Assembly (NCBI RefSeq): GCF_046614695.1
Contig: NZ_JBKKHQ010000008.1
Span: forward strand, 1-64,000
Direction: 5' to 3'
DNA from: Pokkaliibacter sp046614695
GTDB lineage: Bacteria > Pseudomonadota > Gammaproteobacteria > Pseudomonadales > Balneatricaceae
Length of the DNA stretch: 64,000 bases
In this document: positions 1 to 8,261 of the stretch, piece by piece
How the letters are laid out: every line of letters starts with the position of its first letter
Position numbering within the stretch: the stretch's first letter is position 1
Translations under genes and position numbers: made by a program
The notes under the pieces: model-generated
What the model was told of the DNA's origin: nothing
The model's database searches: none
Seen by the model: the letters and a program-made list of their open reading frames with translations, nothing else

Positions 1-132
1 ATTCGTGATACTGACTTTGCTTCTGAAACAGCGAACCTGACCCAGAACCAGATTATCCAGCAGGCCAGCTCTTCCATCCTGAGCCAGGCTAACCAGGTAC
101 CACAGATTGCCCTGTCCCTGCTGGGAGGCTAA
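1..132 (+). CDS. fliC: flagellin, C-terminal fragment cut by window edge
   Basis: Reading frame 1 from the first base encodes the last 43 residues of a flagellin, ending LSLLGG and a TAA stop. These are the C-terminal D0 helix residues (NQIIQQASSSILSQAN) that pack in the filament core and bind the FliS chaperone. The gene is partial only because the window starts inside it. It is nearly identical in DNA to the end of the next flagellin gene, including synonymous positions, but ends with an extra Gly. An intrinsic terminator follows about 100 bases downstream, so each flagellin gene in this array is probably a separate transcript. Confidence 0.95.
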   Translation: MRDTDFASETANLTQNQIIQQASSSILSQANQVPQIALSLLGG

Positions 133-231
133 TAGTCGATTGAAGGTCGCTGATTAAAGACGCGTTTTATTATTTAGCGCCGATTTGTTAGTTATTTATT
201 AAGAAAGTCTCCTTAAAGTCTTTATTTGTAT

Positions 232-257
232 AGCCAGGTTTTTACCTGGCTTTTTTA
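232..257 (+). terminator. intrinsic terminator after first flagellin
   Basis: Perfect 8-bp stem AGCCAGGT/ACCTGGCT with a TTTT loop, followed by a run of six T. It ends the transcript of the upstream flagellin gene. Confidence 0.85.
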
Positions 258-290
258 TTGTCTGCTTAGTAAAAACTTAAAAGAAAGAAT

Positions 291-317
291 TAAAGAAAGT
301 TTGTGCAAGGTCGATAA
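291..317 (+). promoter_or_regulatory. sigma-28 (FliA) promoter of second flagellin
   Basis: TAAA, exactly 15 bases, then GTCGATAA, matching the FliA consensus TAAA-N15-GCCGATAA in 11 of 12 fixed positions. It lies 60 bases before the flagellin ATG at 378, just after the terminator of the upstream gene. Sigma-28 control is what is expected for a late-class filament gene. Confidence 0.85.
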
Positions 318-377
318 CCTAAATATGAAAGATGCATGCATTTGCACCTGATTAAAAAAGTATTTAGGAGAGCTAAA

Positions 378-1202
378 ATGTCTATTTACGTTAATACCAA
401 TACTTCTTCCTTGAATGCACAGCGTCAGCTGATGAATTCAACCAATTCCCTGTCCACGTCCTATGAGCGCCTGTCTTCCGGTTACCGGATCAACAGCGCC
501 AAGGATGACGCGGCGGGCTTACAGATTTCTAACCGTATGACATCCCAGGTTCAGGGTCTGAACCAGGCGATCTCTAACGCGAATGACGGTATCTCCGTGG
601 CACAGGTTGCTGAAGGCGCGTTGCAGGAAACCACCACTGCGCTGCAGCGTATCCGTACTCTGGCAGTTCAGTCCCAGAACGGCATCAACTCCAGCTCTGA
701 CCGTGCAGCACTGCAGAAAGAAGTGACCGCACTGAAAGCGGAAATCAGCCGTATTGCTCAGACTACCCAGTTTGGTGGTACTGATCTGCTGAAAGGCGGC
801 TACTCTGCCAAATTCCTGGTGGGTGCGAACGCAGGCCAGACTATCAGTGTGAATATCTCTCAGGCCGGTGGCTTTGGTGCATCAGGTCTGGGTATCGGTA
901 CGCTGTCCATTTCGACCACGGCGCTGGCGTCGGCTTCTCTGGCTCAGCTGGACTCAGCGATTAAAACCATTGATGGCAAGCGTGCTGACCTGGGTGCGAT
1001 TCAGAACCGTTTTGAATCGACCGTTCGTAACCTGAGCAGCATCGTGGAGAACGTGTCGGAAGCCCGTTCACGTATTCGTGATACTGACTTTGCTTCTGAA
1101 ACAGCGAACCTGACCCAGAACCAGATTATCCAGCAGGCCAGCTCTTCCATTCTGAGCCAGGCTAACCAGGTACCTCAGATTGCTCTGTCGCTGTTGGGCT
1201 AA
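378..1202 (+). CDS. fliC: flagellin (second tandem copy)
   Basis: A 274-residue flagellin, the filament subunit exported through the flagellar type III system. The conserved N-terminal D0/D1 region (MSIYVNTN, LNAQRQL, LSSGYRINSAKDDAAG) and the C-terminal D1/D0 region (SRIRDTDFA to LSLLG) are joined by a short centre, so the outer D2/D3 domains are minimal. The start at 378 is preferred over an upstream in-frame ATG at 336. It is preceded by TAGGAG at 365-370 and gives the canonical flagellin N-terminus. The Ser/Thr-rich middle is a plausible O-glycosylation surface for the sugar pathway encoded downstream. It is a near-duplicate of the flagellin at 1689, from which it differs at scattered positions, mainly in the middle. 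Confidence 0.97.
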   Translation: MSIYVNTNTSSLNAQRQLMNSTNSLSTSYERLSSGYRINSAKDDAAGLQISNRMTSQVQGLNQAISNANDGISVAQVAEGALQETTTALQRIRTLAVQSQNGINSSSDRAALQKEVTALKAEISRIAQTTQFGGTDLLKGGYSAKFLVGANAGQTISVNISQAGGFGASGLGIGTLSISTTALASASLAQLDSAIKTIDGKRADLGAIQNRFESTVRNLSSIVENVSEARSRIRDTDFASETANLTQNQIIQQASSSILSQANQVPQIALSLLG

Positions 1203-1219
1203 TAGTCAGCAAAAAGAAA

Positions 1220-1271
1220 CCTGCTAACAGATCGGGGAGGCTTAGGTAGGAGTTTCCGATCCGTTAGCAGG
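1220..1271 (+). other. long hairpin downstream of second flagellin
   Basis: Two 16-base arms (1220-1235 and 1256-1271) pair with one mismatch around a 20-base loop. No T-run follows. It lies 17 bases after the stop codon and upstream of a conventional terminator at 1309-1334. It could stabilise the 3' end of the abundant flagellin mRNA; that role is inference. Confidence 0.6.
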
Positions 1272-1308
1272 CAGTTGCTCGATCTCTCCTAAAGATGAGC
1301 ATGCGATT

Positions 1309-1334
1309 GGCCAGGTTAATACTTGGCCTTTTTT
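1309..1334 (+). terminator. intrinsic terminator after second flagellin
   Basis: A 7-bp stem GGCCAGG/CTTGGCC (one G-T pair), a 6-base loop and then TTTTTT. Confidence 0.75.
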
Positions 1335-1540
1335 GTTTCGCAAGACCTCTAATGCAGTTCGTGTGCCACTTCGAGCGCGTCGTCCTGATTAAACTTTGTG
1401 CTATAACGCTCCAGTCATTTCCCCGTCTCACCTCCCACTTCCACACCCTGATTCATCTCGCAGCTGGCAGGTTCTTGCCACCGATAGCGTCATCCGTTGC
1501 CACTTTTATGGCAATTCTTTGCCTCTTGTGAAAAAAGTTC

Positions 1541-1567
1541 TCAAGTTCTTCAGATCGAGGTCGTTAA
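1541..1567 (+). promoter_or_regulatory. probable sigma-28 promoter of third flagellin
   Basis: TCAAGTTC, 11 bases, GTCGTTAA, against the FliA consensus TAAAGTTT-N11-GCCGATAA: 6 of 8 matches in each element with the correct spacing. It is about 120 bases upstream of the flagellin start, giving a leader of roughly 110 bases. Confidence 0.6.
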
Positions 1568-1622
1568 CCCATCTAGGTAGGAAGTTTGTAATGAGACAGT
1601 GGCTCTGTCTCGTTGCACATTT

Positions 1623-1644
1623 GACCGGTTTTTCCGGTCTTTAT
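1623..1644 (+). terminator. terminator-like hairpin in flagellin leader
   Basis: Perfect 6-bp stem GACCGG/CCGGTC with a five-T loop, followed by TTTATT. It sits downstream of the predicted promoter of the third flagellin and 45 bases before its ATG. It could attenuate that gene, or be a leftover terminator. Confidence 0.5.
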
Positions 1645-1688
1645 TGTGGCTACGTAGGAGTGGCCGCGTTTAAATTTGGAGGCTAACC

Positions 1689-2513
1689 ATGTCCTTATAC
1701 GTAAACACCAACGTGTCATCGTTGAATGCGCAGCGGCAGTTGATGAACTCCACCAACTCCCTGTCAACGTCCTATGAGCGTTTGTCTTCCGGTTACCGTA
1801 TCAACAGCGCTGCTGATGATGCTGCCGGTCTGCAGATCTCTAACCGTATGACTTCTCAGGTTCAGGGTCTGAACCAGGCGATCTCTAACGCGAATGATGG
1901 TATTTCCGTTGCTCAGGTGGCTGAAGGCGCCTTGCAGGAAACCACCACCGCACTTCAGCGTATCCGTACTCTGGCTGTACAGTCTCAGAATGGTATTAAC
2001 TCCAGCTCTGACCGTGCCGCATTGCAGAAAGAAGTGACTGCGCTGAAGTCTGAAATTAGCCGTATTTCGACCACCACTCAGTTCGGTGGTACCAACCTGC
2101 TGGACGGTACTTTCTCTGCTAAGTTCCTGGTCGGTGCCAACGCAGGTCAGACCATTAGCGTTAACATTTCTCAGACCGGCGGTTTCGGTGCTTCTGGCCT
2201 GGGTATCGGTTCACTGTCAATCTCTACTGCGGCGCTGGCTTCTGCTGCGCTGGCTAGCATTGACTCTGCAATCAAAACCATCGATGGCAAGCGTGCTGAC
2301 CTCGGTGCGATTCAGAACCGTTTCGACTCTACCGTTCGTAACCTGAGCAGTATTGTTGAGAACGTCTCTGAAGCCCGTTCACGTATCCGTGATACTGACT
2401 TCGCTTCTGAGACTGCTAACCTTACTCAGAACCAGATCATCCAACAGGCCAGTACTTCCATTCTGAGCCAGGCTAACCAGGTACCACAGATCGCTCTGTC
2501 GTTGCTCGGTTAA
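1689..2513 (+). CDS. fliC: flagellin (third tandem copy)
   Basis: A 274-residue flagellin with the same architecture as the copy at 378: conserved D0/D1 ends and a short, Ser/Thr/Ala-rich centre. The ATG at 1689 follows a strong GGAGG at 1679-1683. The protein is very similar to the second copy, but the DNA differs at many synonymous sites. This copy is therefore older, or has escaped the homogenisation that keeps copies one and two alike. It is the flagellin closest to flaG-fliD-fliS, as is usual for the main flagellin. Modification by the adjacent pseudaminic acid/Maf system is inferred from context. Confidence 0.97.
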   Translation: MSLYVNTNVSSLNAQRQLMNSTNSLSTSYERLSSGYRINSAADDAAGLQISNRMTSQVQGLNQAISNANDGISVAQVAEGALQETTTALQRIRTLAVQSQNGINSSSDRAALQKEVTALKSEISRISTTTQFGGTNLLDGTFSAKFLVGANAGQTISVNISQTGGFGASGLGIGSLSISTAALASAALASIDSAIKTIDGKRADLGAIQNRFDSTVRNLSSIVENVSEARSRIRDTDFASETANLTQNQIIQQASTSILSQANQVPQIALSLLG

Positions 2514-2534
2514 TCAGTAAGTAAGATCAAGTAG

Positions 2535-2557
2535 GGCCAGAGCTTTTAGCTGGCCTT
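2535..2557 (+). terminator. weak hairpin between flagellin and flaG
   Basis: A 6-bp stem GGCCAG/CTGGCC with a 9-base loop but only a poor T-tract. It is probably a partial terminator or mRNA-end structure that allows some read-through to flaG. Confidence 0.4.
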
Positions 2558-2596
2558 ACTATCTGCTCTTACTGACGTAAATAAGAGGTAGTTGGT

Positions 2597-2989
2597 ATGG
2601 AAATTGAAACTTCAGGAATTAGCCGGGCGGGCTATGGAAAGATGCCCGAATCCATAGCGGCTGATAACGCAGTCAAAGACCCTGCAAATGCACCCGATCA
2701 GTCTAAGGACGATAGCGCTGCAAATGATGTGGTGGGTAACAACAGTGGAGTGTCATTGCAGGATTCTGTGGATGAGATCAACTCCATGATTCAGTCTCAG
2801 AATCGTTCCTTGCAGTTCAGTGTCGACGACAGCACAGAAACTCCTGTGATTAGTGTGATGGACTCTGATACGGGTAAGGTCATTCGTGAAATTCCGTCTG
2901 AAGAAGTTCGGGCACTGGCCAGTCGTATCAAAGACTTGCAGGACGCTCTGGGTCAGGCCACCGGCGTAATGCTGAACAAAACAGCCTGA
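2597..2989 (+). CDS. flaG: FlaG family flagellar protein
   Basis: A 130-residue protein lying, as usual, between flagellin and fliD. The C-terminal half carries the FlaG-type pattern: an amphipathic helix with LQFSVDD, VISVMDSDTGKVIREIP and a closing helix. The N-terminal 50 residues are acidic, Ala/Asn-rich and probably disordered. FlaG proteins influence filament length and the filament-cap junction; the mechanism is not well established. The ATG follows AAGAGG in the preceding bases. It ends 25 bases before fliD, consistent with co-transcription. Confidence 0.9.
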   Translation: MEIETSGISRAGYGKMPESIAADNAVKDPANAPDQSKDDSAANDVVGNNSGVSLQDSVDEINSMIQSQNRSLQFSVDDSTETPVISVMDSDTGKVIREIPSEEVRALASRIKDLQDALGQATGVMLNKTA

Positions 2990-3014
2990 TTGATCAGGGC
3001 TGAGGAGTAATACC

Positions 3015-4454
3015 ATGTCTACAGTAACTTCACTGGGTGTCGGTTCCGGTCTAGACCTTGAGAGTCTTGTTACTCAGTTGGTCTCTGCCAGCTATGACTC
3101 CAAGTTTCAGACCATCTCTGACAAACAGGATGCTATTACTGTTCAGCTCTCTGCGGTCAGTCAGGTTAAGTCAGCACTGGAAACCTTTCAGGATTCGCTG
3201 GCAAAACTGAAATCTGCCGATTCGCTGTCTGAGCGTCAGACCACCGTAACCAACCCGGACGACATCGAGGCGTTCACTGCCGAGGCGACCAGCTCTGCCT
3301 CCGTCGGTAATTACAAGATCGAAGTGCTGGGTCTGGCTAAAGGTTCTGTGGCGACCACTCAGGATGGCACCTTCTCTTCTTCCAGCGATGTAGTCTCCAC
3401 CACTGATGGTGTGATGACCTTTTCCGCAGGGGATGAGACCTTTGATGTCAACGTCACTGCAGGTATGACGGTCAGTCAGTTGCGTGACGCCATAAACAAA
3501 AGTGCGTCCAACTTCGGTGTTAATGCCAACATCATCAACACCGGTGATTCGACCGTTGGTACCAAGCTGGTTTTTACGTCCTCCGTGACGGGAGATCCGC
3601 TGACCAATAACCTGACCATCACCAACAACAACTCCGAGTTGGACAAGGTCTCCACGGTGGCCTCGGGTGGTGGTTCAACCATGTCTTTGAAGGATTCCCA
3701 GCAGGCGCATATCACCATCGATGGTGTGGATGCCTACAGCGATTCCAACACCATGGAAAACGTTATCGCTAACGTGACCCTGGAGCTGAATGACGTTACC
3801 GATACTGACAGCCCCTCAACGCTGAAAGTGGGTACTGACAGTGATGATATCGAACAGTACATCCGTGACTTCGTCGACAGTTACAACTCCATGATGAGCA
3901 CCCTGAAGGATCAAACTTCTTCAGGGACTTTCAGTTCTTCAGGTACTGCACTGACCGATGGCGGTGCTTTGCAGGGTGACGCGACGCTTCGTGGGTTTAT
4001 GAACCAGATGGCGAGTCTGGTCTCCAATGTGGTTCAGGGTGCATCGCCACAGCTGAATACTTTGTATGCGCTGGGTATTTCGATGAATTCGGACGGCGAG
4101 CTGGAGATCGAGACGTCGAACAGTTACGGTGGTGAATCCGGCGAAGATCGCTTGAGCAGTGCTCTTGAAGATAACTTCGACGATATTGCTGCACTGTTTT
4201 CTGGTGATAACGGTATTGCTACCCAGATGGATAGCTTGCTGGAGCAGTATACCCAGCGTGGCGGTTTGCTTGATCAGAAGACGGATACTTACAATGACCA
4301 GCTGGATGATCTCAACAAGCAGGAAACTGATCTGAGCGATCGCCAGACCAGTTATGAAAGTACGCTGCGTTCCCGCTATACCGCGCTGGATACGGCGCTG
4401 GCTGAAATGAACTCGTCCTCTTCTTATGTTTTAAATCTGCTGGCCAGTCTGTAA
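3015..4454 (+). CDS. fliD: flagellar filament cap protein FliD
   Basis: A 479-residue filament cap protein (hook-associated protein 2) that sits at the filament tip and promotes flagellin folding. The N-terminus has the FliD_N signature (SLGVGSGLDLESLVTQLV). The Ser/Thr-rich centre forms the leg and head domains. The C-terminal coiled region (YNDQLDDLNKQ, MNSSSSYVLNLLASL) matches FliD_C. A GAGGAG ribosome site precedes the ATG. The length is typical of the family. It lies in a flaG-fliD-fliS-fliT operon with gaps of about 15-25 bases. Confidence 0.96.
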   Translation: MSTVTSLGVGSGLDLESLVTQLVSASYDSKFQTISDKQDAITVQLSAVSQVKSALETFQDSLAKLKSADSLSERQTTVTNPDDIEAFTAEATSSASVGNYKIEVLGLAKGSVATTQDGTFSSSSDVVSTTDGVMTFSAGDETFDVNVTAGMTVSQLRDAINKSASNFGVNANIINTGDSTVGTKLVFTSSVTGDPLTNNLTITNNNSELDKVSTVASGGGSTMSLKDSQQAHITIDGVDAYSDSNTMENVIANVTLELNDVTDTDSPSTLKVGTDSDDIEQYIRDFVDSYNSMMSTLKDQTSSGTFSSSGTALTDGGALQGDATLRGFMNQMASLVSNVVQGASPQLNTLYALGISMNSDGELEIETSNSYGGESGEDRLSSALEDNFDDIAALFSGDNGIATQMDSLLEQYTQRGGLLDQKTDTYNDQLDDLNKQETDLSDRQTSYESTLRSRYTALDTALAEMNSSSSYVLNLLASL

Positions 4455-4471
4455 CGGTCCGGGAGGGCTCT

Positions 4472-4924
4472 ATGTATCAACGTGGTATTGAAGCGTATAA
4501 AAAAGTCGGAGTGACGAATACGTTGTCCTCTGACTCTGATCCCCATTTGGTTATCCAGATGCTGTTCCAGGGCGCTCTTGAAAAAATGGCCTATGCTAAA
4601 GGCTGTATTGAGCGAAAGGATATCAGAGGCAAGAGTGAGCACATCACCAAGGCTGTTTCTATTATCTATTCCCTTCAGGGTTGTCTGGATATGAGCGTGG
4701 GTGAAATTTCCGACAATCTTTATCGGTTGTATGACTTCATTGTGGATCGTCTGACCTCCGCGATGATAAGTAATGACATCAGTAAGATCGATGAAGCGAT
4801 TCGCGTTTTAATCCCCATTAAAACCGGCTGGGATAAAATCCCGGAGAGCGCCAAGCTCGAAGGCTATGCCTTACGTGCAGAAAAGGGCGCATTGGAGCAT
4901 CTTTCAAATGTCCGTGATGACTGA
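4472..4924 (+). CDS. fliS: flagellin export chaperone FliS
   Basis: A 150-residue FliS, a four-helix cytoplasmic chaperone that binds the C-terminal D0 of flagellin and prevents premature polymerisation. The MYQRGIEAYKKVGV start and HLVIQMLFQGALEKM helix are family hallmarks. GGGAGG precedes the ATG. The 3' end overlaps the start of the next gene by 17 bases, so translation is probably coupled. Confidence 0.95.
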   Translation: MYQRGIEAYKKVGVTNTLSSDSDPHLVIQMLFQGALEKMAYAKGCIERKDIRGKSEHITKAVSIIYSLQGCLDMSVGEISDNLYRLYDFIVDRLTSAMISNDISKIDEAIRVLIPIKTGWDKIPESAKLEGYALRAEKGALEHLSNVRDD

Positions 4925-5234
4925 TCAGCTTGATGACGAAAGTTTGCTGCTGGCGCTTGAGGAAGTGCGTCATCATCTGACCGAGTTGACGCGTACCCAG
5001 GAGTTTGATGAGAAGGATCTCCAGGGTTACGTCTCAACTCACCAGCGTTTACTTGAAGCTATGGTGAGTCGGGAATCACTGCAGGGGCAGAAAAAGCAGC
5101 AGCTGGAGTTATCTCAGCAGGCATTGCGCGAATGGCAGCCTCAGGTAGAGGCCAGTTTCAAGCAGACCCAGGTTGATCTTAAACGAGCCATGAAAGGCGG
5201 TAAGATGCTTAAGGCTTATCGGAAAAGAGGTTGA
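4908..5234 (+). CDS. fliT: FliT-like flagellar chaperone
   Basis: A protein of about 108 residues, highly charged and predicted all-helical, starting MSVMTDQLDD. It sits right after fliS where fliT is normally found. The start at 4908 is chosen because GGAG lies 10 bases upstream; an ATG at 4917 is an alternative. FliT proteins chaperone FliD. Sequence conservation in this family is low, so the call rests mainly on size, helical character, a basic C-terminus and position. Confidence 0.7.
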   Translation: MSVMTDQLDDESLLLALEEVRHHLTELTRTQEFDEKDLQGYVSTHQRLLEAMVSRESLQGQKKQQLELSQQALREWQPQVEASFKQTQVDLKRAMKGGKMLKAYRKRG

Positions 5235-5342
5235 TTTTCATCAGTTTTTAAGACGTAATGCCTGAATCCTTCTAGGTGTCGCTTGTTTGAGGTTAAGTGC
5301 TAAAAGTGCTTTGAAATCAACCCTTTAAAATAAGATATTCCT

Positions 5343-8249
5343 ATGCTTCGAAATATCAGCCAGCAGGTTCTCCCTAATGATGCCGAGCAATCGGAGCTTG
5401 AGGAGGTACTGGCCGGTCAGCTCTCCGAGCGACGCAACCGAAGCATTCAAGCCATCCTGAACTATCTCCCCCATCTGGCACCTCACATTAATGATGTGGT
5501 GCGTGATGATTGCCTCTCTATTTTTTGTACACGCGAAAGTCAGGCAAATCTGGTCGATTTTGCCACCGGTCGTTGCTGGTATACCGCTGATCCCAAATCC
5601 GAAGTGGCTGAAGAAATCGCAGCCTTTCAGCAGTGCGCCTATCGCATTGCTCTGAATGAAGAGGAACTGCCCAAGGGGCCTGACTCCATTCAGCAGCGTG
5701 GTGTGCCCTTTATCAGTCCCCAGGCCTGGCAGATGCACAGAAACGCCGGGCGCAGCCTGCCAGAACATGTCCCTCTGATGCTGATGTTTGGTATGGGGCT
5801 CGGCTATCAGCTTGAGGTACTGAGTCAGCAGCATGATGTCGATTGCTGGTTGATCTACGAACCTCTCGAAGATGTGTTTAATGCCTCTCTCTATGCCTTT
5901 GACTGGGATGTGTTCCTGAGTCGATGTGTGGAGCAGGGAAAGCAGGTGTATTTACAGATCGGCAATAATGCCGAAACTCTGGATGCCGATCTGCTGGCAC
6001 TGAAAGAGGCCCATGGTCTTGAGCATGCCTGGGTCTATCGCCACTACAGCCATCCTCAGATGGATGCGCTTTATCAGTATGTGGTCTCCGCTTATTACCG
6101 CTGGGATGACCTGATGGCGGGCCGGATCGAAGTTCATCCCTTTGGCCATTTGTGGGATGAAGTCTCGCCCCGTGCCGTGCCTGTGGAGTATCTGGCAACG
6201 GCTGATATTGCTGTGGATGAGCTTCAGCAACGTTGGCAACAGGCCAAAATGCAGTATGCGCAGAACATGGCCGTCTTTTCTGAATACTATCCGCAGATTG
6301 CCGAAGGCTTCTTTCAGTATCGCCCACAGGCATGGCATCTCTTTCTGGATGATCAGCTGCAGTGGAACCTTTTTCATGAGGGGCGGGGCGTATCGCTCTA
6401 CGGCAGAAATCCTGAGGGCGAGTCTGATGCGCATTTTGAGCATTTTCAGAACTTCCCGAACAAAGATGATGTTCTTCTCAATGTAACGGGCGGCAAGCTT
6501 GCTCACTACGGTCACTTCCGTTTTGTTCGCGAACTTCGCCAGCTCTTTACTGATAAAGGCGCAAAAACAGAGAAGTTGCCTGAGCGCGTCAACTGTATGG
6601 TGCTTTTCGGTATGGCGCTGGGCTATCAGTTGAGGGATCTGCTGGAAGCTACGCAGATTAACCACCTGTATCTCTGCGAGCCGAATCACGACTTTTTCTA
6701 CGCCTCGCTTTATGTGCTGGATTGGCGCGAGATTCTGGAGCGTGTGGATGAGACCAAATCCTCGCTTTTCCTGAACCTTGGGGATGATGGCTCTAACCTC
6801 ATGTCTGATCTGCTCAGCCAGTTCTATCGCATCGGCCCTTATAACATTGTTAATACCTATATTTATCCGGTCTATCACCATCCGGTGATGCAGCAGGCGG
6901 CTTTCGATCTGCGGCATGAGTTCAAGGTGGTGGTGTCCATGGGCGAGTATGTGGACCATGTCCGCTATGGTCTGTCCCATATGAAAGGCTGCTTTGAGCG
7001 TGAACTGGTGCACATGGCACGAGCGGATGTGGCCAAAACGATGGCGGACTATAACGATTACCCGGTGGTCATCGTCGGCAATGGCCCATCGCTGGATCAC
7101 TGCATTGATTTTCTAAAAGCCAATCGCGACCGCTTTATTCTTATCTCCTGCGGTACCGCGCTAAAGCCTTTGTATGTGAGCGGCATTACTCCGGACTTTC
7201 ACGCTGAGGTAGAGCAGAACTTCAATACCTACAGCTGGATTTCATCCATCAAGGATCCGGACTGGCTGAAAAAAATCACCATGCTCACTATCAGTGGTGT
7301 GCATCCGGATACCGCGAGCCTGTTTGGTGCCACTGCGATGGCATTCAAAAATGGCGAAGCCTCGGCTCACGCCTATCAACAGGCTCCCTTTTTTCCTGAA
7401 GATGAGTTTCTGTCAGTCAACCATGCTTATCCCACAGTCTCGAATGCAGCGCTTTCCATGGCGCTCACCATGGGATTCAAAAATCTGTATTTGATGGGAG
7501 TCGATCTTGGTTATCGCCAGATTGGTAAACACCACTCGTCACTGTCGGATTACTATGTGAAGGATGCCGCAGGGCAGACCAAGGAAACCTACGATTATGT
7601 TCGTGAGCATGGCCTGCAAACCGTTCGGGGTAACTTCGCGGATTTTGTCTTCACCAAACATGAGTTCAGTGTTTCGGCCAAGAGTCTGAGTCGTGCGCTT
7701 GCTTCCTTCCCGACGGCGACCTGCCATAACTGCTCGGACGGTGCTGCGATTGACGGTGCGATTCCATTACCTCTTTCAGCACTTGAGCTGCCAGAGCAGG
7801 ATCAAAAGCCGTCCTATATCGTGCAGAAGCTTATGAGTGATGCCTTTGCTGACCCTGCTGAGTGCGCGCGCCGCGCGGCGCCTTTTGCTGACAAGTTCAG
7901 CGAGGAGCAGTTAGCTGAGGATATGGCTTCCATGCTGGAGTGGCTGGATGAGCAGGCGCCTGATAGTCGCGAAGCACTGGACAAGATGATTCATGAGCAG
8001 CGCCAGCGTATTGAGATTACCTATCTCAATCAAAACTCGCTGTTCTACTATCTTTATTGGGGAAGCATGTCGTATGTCTCCTCACTGCTTATCAAGATGG
8101 CTAACCTTAGCAATGATGAAGAGGCATGCATGGACGTGGTTCGTGAAGGCCTGGAAATCTGGAAGCGCTACTTGCGGGAAAGCTTTGAAGATTACCGTCA
8201 GGACCCTGATCGCGTGGAGCGCACTCCGGCGTTCAACCCCAACTGGTGA
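5343..8249 (+). CDS. maf: Maf-family flagellin glycosyltransferase (DUF115), duplicated N-terminal module
   Basis: A 968-residue motility-associated factor protein. Maf proteins transfer nonulosonic acids such as pseudaminic acid from CMP-sugars to flagellin Ser/Thr. The DUF115/MptE-like core contains VVIVGNGPSLD at about residues 575-585, followed by a conserved Cys-Gly-Thr block. Unusually, a module of about 40 residues occurs twice. It is FGMGLGYQL with EPLEDVFNASLYAFDW at about 149-188, and FGMALGYQL with EPNHDFFYASLYVLDW at about 422-461. The protein is longer than many Maf proteins, which are often 600-700 residues. It stands directly before the pse genes, as expected for the dedicated transferase. 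The ATG lacks a strong Shine-Dalgarno sequence. Confidence 0.9.
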   Translation: MLRNISQQVLPNDAEQSELEEVLAGQLSERRNRSIQAILNYLPHLAPHINDVVRDDCLSIFCTRESQANLVDFATGRCWYTADPKSEVAEEIAAFQQCAYRIALNEEELPKGPDSIQQRGVPFISPQAWQMHRNAGRSLPEHVPLMLMFGMGLGYQLEVLSQQHDVDCWLIYEPLEDVFNASLYAFDWDVFLSRCVEQGKQVYLQIGNNAETLDADLLALKEAHGLEHAWVYRHYSHPQMDALYQYVVSAYYRWDDLMAGRIEVHPFGHLWDEVSPRAVPVEYLATADIAVDELQQRWQQAKMQYAQNMAVFSEYYPQIAEGFFQYRPQAWHLFLDDQLQWNLFHEGRGVSLYGRNPEGESDAHFEHFQNFPNKDDVLLNVTGGKLAHYGHFRFVRELRQLFTDKGAKTEKLPERVNCMVLFGMALGYQLRDLLEATQINHLYLCEPNHDFFYASLYVLDWREILERVDETKSSLFLNLGDDGSNLMSDLLSQFYRIGPYNIVNTYIYPVYHHPVMQQAAFDLRHEFKVVVSMGEYVDHVRYGLSHMKGCFERELVHMARADVAKTMADYNDYPVVIVGNGPSLDHCIDFLKANRDRFILISCGTALKPLYVSGITPDFHAEVEQNFNTYSWISSIKDPDWLKKITMLTISGVHPDTASLFGATAMAFKNGEASAHAYQQAPFFPEDEFLSVNHAYPTVSNAALSMALTMGFKNLYLMGVDLGYRQIGKHHSSLSDYYVKDAAGQTKETYDYVREHGLQTVRGNFADFVFTKHEFSVSAKSLSRALASFPTATCHNCSDGAAIDGAIPLPLSALELPEQDQKPSYIVQKLMSDAFADPAECARRAAPFADKFSEEQLAEDMASMLEWLDEQAPDSREALDKMIHEQRQRIEITYLNQNSLFYYLYWGSMSYVSSLLIKMANLSNDEEACMDVVREGLEIWKRYLRESFEDYRQDPDRVERTPAFNPNW

Positions 8250-8261
8250 CGAGGAATGTCG

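Larger units (their letters stand above)
1335..1688 (+). other. 354-base leader/intergenic region before third flagellin
   Basis: No convincing gene: the short frames here lack ribosome binding sites and recognisable protein features. The region holds a perfect 6-base-arm inverted repeat TTGCCA-N6-TGGCAA at 1497-1514, a probable sigma-28 promoter at 1541-1567 and a terminator-like hairpin at 1623-1644. The hairpin lies between that promoter and the flagellin start, so it would be in the 5' leader. Confidence 0.7.

Noticed and set aside
336..377. N-terminal extension of second flagellin from ATG 336
   Set aside because: Would add 14 residues before the invariant flagellin N-terminus, and the good ribosome site is at 365-370 for ATG 378.
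1486..1534. Sigma-54 sites from TGGCA...TTGC motifs near 1470 and 1509
   Set aside because: GG-to-GC spacing is 9 rather than 10 bases in both, and both are better explained as inverted repeats.
1295..1686. Overlapping short frames between flagellin genes
   Set aside because: No ribosome sites or recognisable protein features. The region is explained by terminator, promoter and leader.
5952..7100. 382-codon minus-strand frame
   Set aside because: Lies wholly inside the maf gene in antisense. The protein is His/Arg/Ile-rich with no motif, typical of a shadow frame.
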